From Streptomyces violaceusniger (GTDB lineage Bacteria; Actinomycetota; Actinomycetes; Streptomycetales; Streptomycetaceae): a stretch of 64,000 nucleotides of DNA. The position numbers and the translations under genes were made by a program. The notes beneath the pieces were generated by a model. It did no database searches. It saw only the letters and a list, made by a program, of their open reading frames with translations, and was not told the origin of the DNA. Shown here piece after piece: positions 12,901 to 24,079 of the stretch (position 1 is its first letter; each line of letters starts with the position of its first letter). The stretch is taken from contig BJHW01000002.1 in assembly GCA_005405945.1 (NCBI GenBank), positions 1,240,001 through 1,304,000 on the forward strand. The letters are read 5' to 3'.

Positions 12901-15900
12901 GGGCAAGTGCTACACGCAGGAAGGTGGCTTCCTGCACAATGCCAGCCAGTTCGACCCGGCGTTCTTCGGGATCTCGCCGCGTGAGGCGATCTCGATGGAC
13001 CCGCAGCACCGACTGCTGCTGGAGACCTCGTGGGAGGCGCTGGAGCGGGCCGGTATCGACCCGGTCTCCACGAAGGGCAGCCAGACCGGCGTCTTCGCCG
13101 GTGTGACCTACCAGGACTACGGCGGTGTCCTCGCCGGATCCCAGGAGAGCGTCGAGGGCCTGGTCGGCACCGGTGTCTCGCCGAGTGTGCTCTCGGGCCG
13201 CATCTCCTACACCCTGGGCCTCGAAGGGCCCGCCATGACGGTGGACACCGCGTGCTCGTCGTCGTTGGTCGCCCTGCACCTCGCGTGGCAGGCGCTGCGC
13301 CAGGGCGAGTGCTCGCTGGCGCTGGCCGGCGGTGTGACCGTGATGTCCACCCCGATGTCGATGGTCGAGTTCAGTCGGCAGCGCGCGCTCGCCTCCGACG
13401 GCCGCAGCAAGCCGTTCTCGGCCGCCGCGGACGGCGCGAGCTGGGCCGAGGGCGTGGGCATGCTCGTCCTCGAGCGGCTGTCGGACGCCCGCCGCAACGG
13501 CCACCCCGTCCTCGCCGTGGTGCGGGGCAGCGCGGTGAACCAGGACGGCGCGTCCAACGGCCTGACGGCGCCCAACGGCCCCTCGCAGCAGCGGGTCATC
13601 CGGCAGGCGCTGGCGAACGCCCGCCTGTCGGCCGCCGAGGTCGACGCGGTGGAGGCGCACGGCACGGGTACCACCCTGGGTGACCCGATCGAGGCGCAGG
13701 CGCTGCTGGCCACCTACGGCCAGGACCGCCCCGAGGGCCAGCCGCTGTGGCTGGGCGCCATCAAGTCGAACATCGGCCACTCGCAGGCGGCCGCGGGCGT
13801 GGGCGGCGTCATCAAGATGGTGATGGCGATGCGTCACGGCGTGCTGCCGAAGACCCTGCACCTCGACGAGCCTTCACCGCACGTCGATTGGACGGCGGGC
13901 GACGTCGAGCTGCTGGCCGAGGCCAGGCCGTGGCCCGAGACCGGGCATCCGCGGCGTGCGGGTGTGTCGGCGTTCGGGATGAGCGGCACCAATGTGCACA
14001 CCATCCTGGAGCAGGCCCCGGAGTCCGAGGCGGCCGAGGTCGCCGAGGCCGAGGTCACTGACGGTCCGGTGGCGTGGGTCGTGGCGGGCAAGAGCAACGA
14101 CGCGGTGCTGGCCCAGGCCGAGCAGCTGCGGGAGTTCGTGGTCGAGCGCCCGGAGTTGCGTGCCGCCGATGTGGCGCTCTCGCTGGCGACGACCAGGTCC
14201 GCGTTCCAGTACCGGGCCGCGGTCACCGGGACCGGCCGAGAAGAACTCCTGCAGCGCCTGGAGGCGATGGCCGAGGGGGCCAAGGCACCGGGCGTGGTCC
14301 GCGCGAGCGCCGTCGAGGCACCGGGCCGTTCGGTGTTCGTCTTCCCCGGCCAGGGGGCGCAGTGGGTCGGTATGGCGGTGGGGTTGCTGGAGTCCTCGCC
14401 GGTGTTCGCCGAGGCGATGGCCGAGTGTGAGACCGCCCTGTCGGCTCACGTGGACTGGTCGCTGGCCGAGGTGCTGCGCGGCGCCGAGGGCGCTCCCGGC
14501 TTCGACCGGGTGGATGTGGTCCAGCCGGTGCTGTTCGCGGTGATGGTGTCGCTGGCGAGGCTGTGGCGTTCGGTGGGCGTGGAGCCCGATGCGGTGATGG
14601 GCCACAGCCAGGGCGAGATCGCCGCGGCCTGCGTCGCGGGCGCCCTCTCGCTGGAGGACGCCGCCAAGGTGGTGACCCTGCGGTCGCAGGCCATCGCGGC
14701 GGGTCTGGCCGGGCGTGGTGGCATGGTGTCCGTCGGCTTGCCGGTCGACCAGGTCAAGGAGCGCATCGCCGCCTGGGACGGTGGAATATCCGTCGCGGCG
14801 GTCAACGGCCCCGGTTCGGTCGTGGTCTCGGGCGACCCGGGGGCGCTGGATGAGATGGTCGTCCAGCTGGAGGGCGAGGAGATCCGGGTTCGCCGGGTCC
14901 CGGTGGACTACGCCTCGCACTCCGCGCACGTGGAGGCGATCCGCGAGGAGCTGCTGGAGGTTCTGGCGGACCTTCAGCCGCGTTCGTCGGAGGTGCCGTT
15001 CTACTCGACGGTGACCGGTGAGCTGGTGGACACCGCCGGGCTGGACGCGGAGTACTGGTACCGCAACCTGCGGCAGACCGTTGAGCTGGAGGCCACCACC
15101 CGTACCCTGCTCGGCAGTGGCCACGGTGTGTTCATCGAGGTGAGCCCGCATCCGGTGCTCACCCTTCCCGTGCAGCAGACCGTCGAGGCCGCCGGGGCCC
15201 AGGCCGTGGTCGTGGGCACGCTGCGCCGTGACGAAGGCGGCCGGGAGCGGTTCCTGACCTCGATCGCCGAACTCCATGTCAACGGGGCCGACGTCGACTG
15301 GCGGAAGGTGTTCGCCGGGCAGGGCGGCCGTCAGGTCGAGCTGCCGACCTACGCCTTCCAGCGGCAGCGGTACTGGCCGCAGCCGGCCGAGGACGGCGGG
15401 CTCGGCAACGGCCCCGCGTCCGAGGCCGACTCGGTGGACGCCCGGTTCTGGGAGGCCGTCGAGCGTGAGGACCTCGAAGGGCTGGCGCAGACCCTGGATC
15501 TCGACGGCGAGGCGCCGCTCAGCGCGGTGCTGCCCGCCCTGTCGTCGTACCGGCGAGGCAGGCGTGACCGTTCGACGGTCGACAACTGGCGCTACCGGAT
15601 CAACTGGAAGCCCCTCATCGACCAGTCGTCGTCCGGCTCCGACCTGGAGCAGGGCGCCCCGATCACCGGTACGTGGGCGGTCGTCGTCCCCCCGGTCGAC
15701 AGCGCCCGTGAACTGGCGGAGCGCATCGCGCGGGACGTGGAGCGCCACGGTGCCCGTATGGTGCGGGTCGACTTGGACGCGACGGAGCCGGAGCGGTCCT
15801 CGCTGGCCGGGCTCCTGCGGGCCGCGGCGCCCACCACGCCCACCACGGACGGATCCGGGCAGGAGGCAACGCCCGCGATCGACGGAGTGCTCTCCCTGCT

Positions 15901-18900
15901 CGCGCTGGACGAGGAGGCGCTCGCCGGCCATCCGGGCGTTCCGCGCGGCTTCGCCGCGACCGTGGCACTGGTCCAGGCGCTGAGCGACATCGACATCGAT
16001 GTGCCGCTGTGGCTCGCCACCACCGGAGCCGTGTCCGTGGGCCGCTCCGACCGGGTCGGCAGCGTCAAGCAGTCCCTGGTGTGGGGTCTGGGCCGGGTGG
16101 TCGGCCTGGAGTACGCACAGCGGTGGGGCGGTCTCGTGGACCTGCCCGAGTCGCCGGACGCGATCGACGAGCGGGCGCTCAACCGCCTGGTCGGCCTGAT
16201 CGGGCGCTCCGGTGACGAGGACCAGGTCGCGGTGCGCGCCTCCGGGGTCTTCGGCCGACGGCTCGTCCGGGCGCCCTTGGGCGACACCCGGCCGGTCCGT
16301 ACCTGGCAGCCTCGCGGCAGCGTCCTGATCACCGGTGGTACCGGCGCCCTCGGCGGCCGCCTCGCCCGCTGGCTCGCCCGTGGCGGTGCCGAGCACCTGG
16401 TGCTGACCAGCCGCCGCGGCCTCGACGCGCCCGGCGCGGCGGAGCTGAGGGACGAGCTGACCGCACTGGGCACGCGGGTCACCGTCGCGGCCTGTGACGC
16501 CGCCGACCGCGGCGCCCTGCGGGAGGTCCTCGACGGGCTGCCCGCGGAGTACCCGCTGACCGCGGTGGTGCACGCGGCCGGTGTGCTGGACGACGGCCTC
16601 ATCGACACCCTCACCGTCTCCCGGACGCAAGGGGTCTTCCGGCCCAAGGTGGACGCCGTGGTGAACCTCCACGAGCTGACCCAGGACCTGGACCTGTCCG
16701 CGTTCATCCTCTTCTCCTCGTACGCCGGAACCGTCGGTGGCGCCGGTCAGGGCAGCTACGCCGCCGCGAACGCCTTCCTCGACGCCCTGGCGCAGCAGCG
16801 CCGGGCCCAGGGGCTGGCGGCCACCTCGGTGGCGTGGGGCGCCTGGGGCGGCGGTGGTCTGGTCGACGACGCCATCGCGGCCCAGCTGAAGCGGCGCGGT
16901 ATGCCGGCGCTGGTGCCCGAACTCGCCGTCGACGCCCTTCAGCAGGCGCTCGACCACGACGAGGTGGACGTCACCGTCGCCGATGTGGACTGGGAGCGCT
17001 ACGCCCCCGGGTTCGCCTCGGCCCGGCCGCGTCCCCTGCTGAACGAACTGCCGGAGGTGCGGGAGGCCCTGGAGGCGGCGGAGTCCGAGCTCGGTGCGGC
17101 CCTCTCCGGGCTGGCCGAGCGCCTCGAAGGGCTGTCGGCCGCCGAACGCGAGGCGGAGGTGCTCGACCTCGTCAGGTCGCACGCCGCCGAGGTGATCGGG
17201 TACCCGAGCGCCGACGCGGTGGAGCCGGACCGGGCCTTCAGGGACATCGGGTTCGACTCGCTGACCGCCGTGGAGCTGCGGAACGGCCTGAGCACGGTGG
17301 CCGGTGTGAATCTGCCGGTCACCGTGGCCTTCGACTACCCGACGCCCACGGTGCTCGCCCGGTTCATCCTCGGTGAGGTGGTGGGCACCGCGCCCGCGCC
17401 GGCCGATGACCTGCCGGTGGTGACGGGCACGGTCGTGGACGACGACCCGATCGCGATCGTGTCCATGAGCTGCCGCTTCCCCGGCGGGGTGCGCACTCCG
17501 GAGGACCTGTGGCGGCTGGTCTCCGAGGGCAGCGACGTGATCAGCGCCTACCCGACCAACCGTGGCTGGGACCTGGACGACCTCTACGATCCGGACCCGG
17601 AGAACTCGGGCACCAGCTATGCGAGCGGCGGCGGCTTCGTCTACGACGCCGACGAGTTCGACCCGGCGTTCTTCGGGATCGCCCCGCGCGAGGCGCTGAC
17701 CATCGACCCGCAGCAGCGGCTGCTGCTGGAGACCTCCTGGGAGGTGTTCGAGCGGGCGGGCATCGACCCCGCGTCGCTCAAGGGGAGCCGGACGGGTGTC
17801 TTCGCGGGAAGCAACGGCCAGGATTACATCGGCCTGCTGCTGACCGCCCCGGGCGGACCGGACGGGTACCTCGGAACGGGCAACGCGGCCAGCGTCGTAT
17901 CGGGCCGTATCTCCTACACCTTCGGCCTCGAAGGACCGGCCGTCACGGTGGACACGGCGTGCTCGTCGTCGCTGGTGGCGCTGCACATGGCCGTGCAGTC
18001 GCTGCGCCAGGGCGAGTGCTCCCTCGCGCTGGCCGGCGGTGTCACGATCATGTCCAGCCCGGGATCGTTCGTGGACTTCAGCCGCCAGAAGGGGCTGTCG
18101 TCGGACGGGCGGTGCAAGGCGTTCGCCGCGTCCGCGGACGGCACGGGCTGGTCCGAGGGCGTCGGTGTGCTGCTGCTCGAGCGGCTCTCGGACGCGCGGC
18201 GCAACGGTCACCCGGTGATGGCGATCGTGCGCGGCTCGGCGATCAACCAGGACGGTGCCTCCAACGGCATCACGGCGCCCAACGGCCCGTCGCAGCAGCG
18301 GGTGATCCGCCAGGCGCTGGCCTGCGCGGACCTCGCCGCCCACCAGGTACAGGCGGTCGAGGCGCACGGCACCGGCACCAGGCTCGGTGACCCGATCGAG
18401 GCGCAGGCGCTGCTGGCCACCTACGGCCAGGGGCGGCCGGAGGACCAGCCGCTGTGGCTGGGCTCCATCAAGTCGAACCTCGGCCACACGCAGGCGGCCG
18501 CGGGCGTCGCCGGGATCATCAAGATGGTGATGGCCATGCGCGAGGGCGTGCTGCCGAAGACGCTCCACGTCGATGAGCCCACGCCGCATGTGGACTGGTC
18601 GGCGGGCGAGGTCCGGCTGCTGACCGCGTCGACCGCGTGGCCGGACAACGGCGAGCCGCGCCGGGCGGGCATCTCCTCGTTCGGCATCAGCGGCACCAAC
18701 GCCCACACCATCATTGAGCAGGCCCCGGAGCCGGAGGAGCCGGAGGCGGCCGAGCGGGTCCGTAGGGACGACACCTCCGCGACCGGCTCGGAGGCACTGC
18801 CCTGGACGGTCACCGGCAAGGGCGCCGAGGCGCTGCGTGCCCAGGCCAGGAACCTGCGCGACTACGTGGCGGCCCACCCCGAACTCGACCTCGACGACGT

Positions 18901-21900
18901 GGGCTACTCGCTGGCGGCCACCCGGTCCGTCTTCGACCACCGCGCCGTGCTCCTGAGCGGCGACCGCGAGGGACTGCTGAGCGGTCTCGACGCCATCGCC
19001 TCGGGTGCCACAGTCCCCGGAGTCGTCCAGGGATCCGTGGGCACGGCCGGTAAGACGGCGTTCCTGTTCTCGGGTCAGGGTGCGCAGCGGCTCGGCATGG
19101 GCCGGGAGCTGTACGGCGCCTTCCCGGTGTTCGCCCGCGCCCTGGACGAGGTGTGCGCGTATCTCGATGTGCTGCTCGACCGGCCGCTGCGGGAGGTGAT
19201 GTTCGCCACCGAGGGCAGCGCGGACGCCGAGCTGCTGGATCAGACGGCGTTCACCCAGCCCGCGCTCTTCGCCATCGAGGTGGCGCTGTACCGGCTGCTG
19301 GAGCGCTGGGGCGTCACCGCGGACGTACTGATCGGCCACTCGGTGGGAGAGGTCGCCGCGGCCCACGTGGCCGGGGTGCTCTCCCTGGAGGACGCCTGCA
19401 CGTTGATCGCGGCGCGTGGCCGGTTGATGCAGGCGCTGCCCGAGGGCGGCGCGATGGTCGCGGTGCAGGCGTCGGAGGAGGAGATCGCAGAGTCGCTGGC
19501 CGGTCGTGAGGCCGAGGTGAGCATCGCGGCGGTCAACGGCCCGACGGCCGTGGTCATCGCCGGTGACCGGGAAGCGGCGTTGGAGATCGCCGGGGAGTGG
19601 GAGCGGCAGGGGCGTAAGATCCGCCGGCTGCGGGTCAGCCACGCGTTCCACTCGCCGCGCATGGACGCGATGCTGGACGACTTCCGTGACGTGGTCGCGG
19701 GCCTGTCCTTCCAGGCACCGTCGATCTCTCTGGTCTCCAACCTCACGGGCGCGTCGGCGGGAGCGGCCGAGGTCTGCTCGCCGGATTACTGGGTGCGGCA
19801 TGTGCGGGAGGCGGTGCGCTTCGCGGACGGGGTACGGGCCCTGGAGAAGCTCGGGGTGACCTCGTTCCTGGAGGTGGGCCCCGATGGTGTGCTCACCGCG
19901 ATGGCCCAGGACTGCCTGACGGCCGACGAGGCCGGAGGCACTCTCACCCTCGTCCCCGCGCTGCGCAAGAACCGCCCCGAGACGCAGTCGCTGATGACGG
20001 CGCTGGCCGAACTCCACGTTCACGGCACCACCGTGAACTGGTCGACGGCGTTCGCCGGACGCGGTGCGCGGCGGGTGGAACTGCCCACCTACGCCTTCCA
20101 GCGTCAGCGCTACTGGCCGAAGGCACCCGGCCCGATCACCGGGGACGTCGCCTCCGCCGGGCTCAGCTCTCCCAACCACCCGCTGCTGGGTGCCGGAGTC
20201 GAGCTGGCGGGCAGCGATGGATTCCTGTTCACCAGCAGGCTGTCGGTGCAGAGTCAGCCGTGGCTGGCCGATCACGCGATCGGGGGCATGGCCCTGTTCC
20301 CCGGGACCGGATTCCTCGAACTGGCCATTCGCGCCGCCGACCAGGTCGGCAGCGGCCGGGTCGAGGAGGTCACCCTGGCCACCCCGATGGTCCTGCCCGA
20401 GAACGAACCGGTCCAGGTGCAGCTCTGGGTGGGTGACACGGACGAGACGGGCTACCGCTCGCTCAGCCTGTACTCCCGCCCGGCCGACGCGCCCTCGGAC
20501 GAGCCGTGGACGCAGCACGCGGCCGGTGCGCTCGCCCCGGCCGGCCCCGAGCCGTCGTTCGACCTGAGCGCATGGCCCCGGCGGATGCGGAAGCCCTGGA
20601 CATCAGCGACTTCTACGAGCGCTTCGCCGCCACCGGCTTCGCGTATGGCCCGGTGTTCCAGGGCCTGCGGGCCGCCTGGCGCTCCGGCGACGAGGTCTAC
20701 GTCGAGGTCGGCCTCGGTGAGGAGCACGCGTCGGACGCGGCCGACTTCGGCCTCCACCCGGCGCTGCTGGACGCCGCCGTACAGGCGGTGACCTTCGTCG
20801 CCCTGGAGGACGTCGGCCTCTCCCGGCTCCCGTTCTCCTGGAGCGGGGTGTCGCTCCACGCCGGTGGCGCGTCCACCCTGCGGGTGCGGCTCACCCAGCT
20901 CGGACCGGATTCCATCTCCCTCGCGGTGGCCGATGGAACCGGCCGCCCGGTGGCGTCGATCGAATCCCTCGTGCTGCGCCCGGTGTCGGTGGAACACATC
21001 GACTCGGCCAGGACGTCGGCGTTCCGCGACTCGCTGTTCACGCTGGACTGGACCGCCGTTCCGGCCATCGCTCCGGCCGAGGCGGCAACGGCCAAGTGGG
21101 CCCTGGTGGGCACCGACCACTACGGACTGGCCGCCGGCGCGATCGCCGGAGCCGAGGTGACCGCCTACGCCGATCTCGACGCGCTGGGCGCCGCGATCGA
21201 CGGAGGCGCCGCCGCCCCGGAGGCCGTGCTGGTCTCCTACGCACCGGGCCTCGACGACGAGGCGGCTCAGGGCAAGCCCAGGAGCAAGGCGAAGGGCAAG
21301 GGCAAGGGCAGGAGCAAGGCCAAGCGGGGCCTGGAACCGGCGGGCGCCATCCACGCGGTGACGCACCACACGCTCGGCATGATCCAGGGCTGGCTCGGCG
21401 ACCGCCGGTTCGACTCCTCCCGACTGGTCTTCGTGACGTCGGGCGCCATGGCGCCCGAGGACCGCGACGAGACCCCGGACCTGATCCACGCACCCCTGTG
21501 GGGCATGGTGCGGTCCGCGCAGTCGGAGAACCCGAACTGCTTCGTCCTGGTGGACCTGGACCCACAGGAGCCCGCCGAGGCGTCCAAGGCGGCACTGCGC
21601 GCGGTGCTCGCCGGCGAAGAGCCGCAGGCCGTGGTCCGCGAGGGCACGGTGCTCGGCCAGCGCATGGCGCGGGTCTCCTCGGGCACCGCGCTGCTGCCCC
21701 CGCGGGCATACGCGAATGGCGCCTGGACATGCACGCCAAGGGAACCCTGGAGAACCTGGCGCTGCTGCCCTGCCCCGACGTCACCGAAGCGCTGGGCGAG
21801 AACGAGATCAGGGTCGAGATGCGCGCGGCGGGGATGAACTTCCGCGATGTGCTCAACGCCCTGGGGATGTACCCCGGGGAGGCCGGGCCGCTCGGTGGTG

Positions 21901-24034
21901 AGGGCGCCGGCATCGTGACCGAGGTCGGCCCCGGAGTGACGGACCTGACCCCCGGCGACCGGGTGATGGGCATCTTCAGCGGGTCGTTCGGCCCGGTCGC
22001 CATCACCGACCGGAGGGTTGTCGCCCGGGTCCCGGAGGACTGGACGTTCGAGCAGGCGGCCTCCACCCCCATCGTGTTCCTGACGGCCTACTACGCCATG
22101 GTGGACCTGGGAGGTCTCCAGCCCGGCCAGTCGGTGCTGGTGCACTCGGCGGCCGGTGGTGTGGGCATGGCCACGCTCCAGCTGGCGCGGCACCTCGGGG
22201 CCGAGGTCTTCGGCACGGCGAGCGAGGGCAAGTGGGACACGCTGCGGTCGCTGGGTCTGGACGACGAGCACATCGCGTCGTCGCGGACGCTGGACTTCGA
22301 AAAGCGCTTCCTCGATGTCACCGGCGGGCGCGGTATGGACGTGGTGCTCGACTCGCTGGCGCGGGAGTTCGTGGACGCGGGTCTGCGTCTGCTGCCGCGC
22401 GGCGGACGGTTCCTGGAGATGGGCAAGACCGACATCCGGATCCCGGACGAGGTGGCCGCCGAATACACCGGAGTCTCCTACCGGGCGTTCGACCTCATGG
22501 AGGCGGGAGCCGACCGCATCCATGAGATGTGGAGCGACCTGATCTCCCTGTTCGAGAGCGGGGTACTGCGGCCGCTGCCGGTGCGCACCTGGGATGTCCG
22601 CAGGGCACCCGACGCCTTCCGCTTCATCAGCCAGGCCCGGCACACCGGCAAGGTGGCGCTGACCATCCCGCGGGCGCTGGATGGTCCGGGGACGGTGCTG
22701 ATCACGGGTGGTACGGGTGGTCTGGGTGCGTTGCTGGCCCGTCATCTGGTGGTGGAGCACGGGGTTGAGCGTCTGGTGCTGACGAGTCGTCGTGGCGTGG
22801 AGGCGCCGGGTGCGGCGGAGTTGGTGGCGGAGCTGGCCGGGCTGGGTGCCGAGGCGCGGGTGGCGGCGTGTGATGTCGCCGACCGGGCCGCGGTGGAGAA
22901 GCTGCTGGCGGGGATCGGTTCGGAGCATCCGCTGTCGGCCGTGGTGCATGCGGCGGGTGTGCTGGATGACGGTGTGGTGGAGTCGCTGACGCCGGAGCGG
23001 GTGGACAAGGTGCTGCGTCCGAAGGTGGACGCCGCGCTGCACCTGCACGAGCTCACCCGCGACCTCGACCTCGCCGCCTTCATCCTGTACTCCTCCGTCT
23101 CCGGTACCTTCGGCGGTTCGGGCCAGGCCAACTACGCGGCGGGCAACGCGTTCATGGACGCCCTGGCCCAGCACCGCAGGGCCGAAGGGCTCCCGGCCGC
23201 CTCGCTCGTCTGGGGGCCGTGGACGCAGGACGGCGGCATGACCACCGAACTGGCCGACGCCGACGTCAGCCGGATGACCCGGACCGGCATGGTCGCCCTC
23301 ACCCCGAGGCCGGACTCGCGCTGTTCGACGCGACCCGCGATCTCGACGGTGCCGTCCTGGTGCCCATGACGATGGACATGGCGTCGGTGGGCGAGCCGGT
23401 ACCCCCGCTGCTGCGCGGACTGGTGCGGGCCCCCGCGCGCCGGACCGCCGAGTCGGGCGCCGCGAGCACCACGGCCGACCCGGCCACCGAGCTCAAGCAG
23501 CACCTGGCCGGGAAGTCCGAGACGGAGCGCGAGCGCATCCTGGTGGAGCTGGTGTGCGACCAGGTGGCCGTCGTCCTCGGCTACGCGTCGGGGCAGGCGA
23601 TCGAACCCGGACACGCCTTCAAGGACCTGGGCTTCGACTCCCTGTCGGCCGTCGAGCTGCGCAACCGGCTCAACGCGATCACCGGAACGCGGCTGCCGGC
23701 GACCCTGGTGTTCGACTACCCGACCCCGGTGTCACTCGGACGATTCCTGCGGGAAGAGATCACCCCCGCCGACGGGCCCGCGACCGAGCCCGTCTTCGGA
23801 GAACTCGACCGGCTGGAATCCACCCTGTCGGCGCTCGGCTCCGACAGCGAGACGCAACGCCGGGTCATGGAGCGGCTCCAGGGCCTGGTGGCGAAGTGGT
23901 CCGCCGGCGGCACCGGGCCGGTGTCCGGCACCGCGACGGCGCTGGACGACGACGCGGATGACGACAGCGAGATCGAATCGGCCACCGCCGACGAGATCTT
24001 CAAACTCATTGACGACGAATTCGGAATGTCCTGA
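1..24034 (+). CDS. Modular type I polyketide synthase, 5'-truncated (modules A-E)
   Basis: Giant modular PKS subunit; about 8,010 residues are visible and the start lies upstream of the window. Domain order seen: partial KS-AT-KR-ACP (A), KS-AT-KR-ACP (B), KS-AT-DH-ACP without KR (C), KS-AT-KR-ACP (D), KS-AT-DH-ER-KR-ACP (E), then a C-terminal docking tail ending DEIFKLIDDEFGMS. The reading frame breaks seven times, each explained by one missing base: about 2413, 5614-5618 (G run), 10229-10232 (C run), 11630-11634 (G run), 20576-20579 (C run), 21710, and 23302-23305 (C run). Restoring seven bases makes the visible length a whole number of codons. I treat it as one intact gene with sequence errors; true frameshifts are the less likely alternative. 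The tail matches the N-terminal coiled coil of the next gene, 45 bases downstream, so it should hand its chain to that enzyme. Confidence 0.93.
4015..8625 (+). other. PKS module B (KS - malonyl AT - A-type KR - ACP)
   Basis: KS about 4018-5306 with catalytic Cys at 4538-4540 in TACSSS. AT about 5628-6500 with GHSIGE and HAFH, hence malonyl; the frame breaks just before its GQGAQ motif (5614-5618). KR about 6890-8260 has an intact cofactor loop, lacks LDD and has the tryptophan motif AGVWGSGGQ (about 7960-7980), so it is A-type (L-hydroxyl). ACP about 8348-8625, Ser at 8494-8496. The AT shares an exact 155-bp tract with the AT of module C. Confidence 0.9.
6067..6221 (+). repeat. 155-bp exact repeat in AT of module B (copy 1)
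   Basis: Identical by eye to 10713-10867 in the AT of module C, covering the region up to HAFH. It fits recent duplication or gene conversion between adjacent malonyl ATs. Confidence 0.85.
8668..12700 (+). other. PKS module C (KS - malonyl AT - damaged DH - ACP, no KR)
   Basis: KS about 8668-9957 (Cys 9190-9192) and malonyl AT about 10270-11145 (GHSIGE, HAFH) look normal. The DH (about 11389-12235) keeps the catalytic His (11502-11504) and the HPALLDAALQ aspartate motif, but its HxxxGxxxxP motif ends in Ala (11529-11531) instead of Pro, followed by TTA instead of GTA. No KR follows: a roughly 50-residue linker rich in Glu/Thr/Ala and then Lys/Arg (12240-12398) leads straight to the ACP. The ACP has GFSSL instead of GFDSL (Ser replaces Asp at 12554-12556; attachment Ser 12557-12559). 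Without a KR the DH has no substrate made within this module, so the expected outcome is an unreduced beta-ketone. A trans-acting KR is the alternative. Confidence 0.85.
10713..10867 (+). repeat. 155-bp exact repeat in AT of module C (copy 2)
   Basis: Second copy of the tract at 6067-6221; offset 4,646 bases. Confidence 0.85.
12731..17385 (+). other. PKS module D (KS - methylmalonyl AT - B-type KR - ACP)
   Basis: KS about 12731-14020 (Cys 13253-13255; DPQHR instead of the usual DPQQR near the start). AT about 14325-15215 has GHSQGE and YASH, the methylmalonyl signature. KR about 15590-17040 has TGGTGALGG and LDD (about 16578), B-type. ACP about 17105-17385, Ser 17258-17260. It adds a propionate unit and leaves a hydroxyl on the ketone made by module C's extension. 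Confidence 0.9.
21699..21707 (+). repeat. 9-bp direct repeat at the left edge of the ER of module E
   Basis: CCCGCGGGC, in the same codon phase (Pro-Arg-Ala) as the copy at 22667-22675 on the other side of the ER. Module J has a single copy (47420-47428) at the corresponding place and no ER. Confidence 0.8.
22667..23044 (+). repeat. 378-bp exact repeat, KR of module E (copy 1)
   Basis: Identical by eye to 47420-47797 in module J. It starts with the 9-bp repeat at the right edge of the ER. The tract uses noticeably more T- and G-ending codons than its surroundings. Confidence 0.88.
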
Positions 24035-24064
24035 CGTGGCGAGCTGGAACTCACAGAGTGTTTC

Positions 24065-24070
24065 AAGGGG
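24065..24070 (+). promoter_or_regulatory. Ribosome binding site deciding the GTG start of gene 2
   Basis: AAGGGG lies 9 bases before GTG at 24080. That GTG opens exactly at the beginning of a canonical N-terminal docking coiled coil (VAEDEKLLDYLKKV), which supports this start over internal ones. Confidence 0.6.
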
Positions 24071-24079
24071 CTGGGGATA

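Larger units (their letters stand above)
17437..23770 (+). other. PKS module E (KS - malonyl AT - DH - ER - KR - ACP), fully reducing
   Basis: KS about 17437-18725 (Cys 17960-17962). AT about 19050-19935, malonyl (GHSVGE, HAFH). DH about 20150-20995 with an intact motif from His 20273-20275 to Pro. The KR structural half (about 21030-21715) contains a Lys-rich insert (21271-21330). ER about 21722-22666 has the HSAAGGVGMA nucleotide-binding motif. KR catalytic half from 22677 has TGGTGGLG and LDD. ACP about 23485-23765, Ser 23639-23641. It should give a methylene. The ER is bordered by a 9-bp direct repeat, and the KR shares 378 identical bases with module J, which lacks the ER. Confidence 0.9.

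Noticed and set aside
13874..20518. Very long minus-strand open frame (about 2,200 codons), and similar ones at 25788-31169 and 39567-45113
   Set aside because: They lie antisense to clear PKS domains, have His/Arg/Gly/Pro-biased composition and no recognisable domain. Long antisense frames are a by-product of G/C-ending codons.
20150..20995. Possible inactive DH in module E because its frame is broken
   Set aside because: The active-site His-to-Pro motif and Asp motif are intact; only a one-base C-run deletion at 20576-20579 interrupts it.
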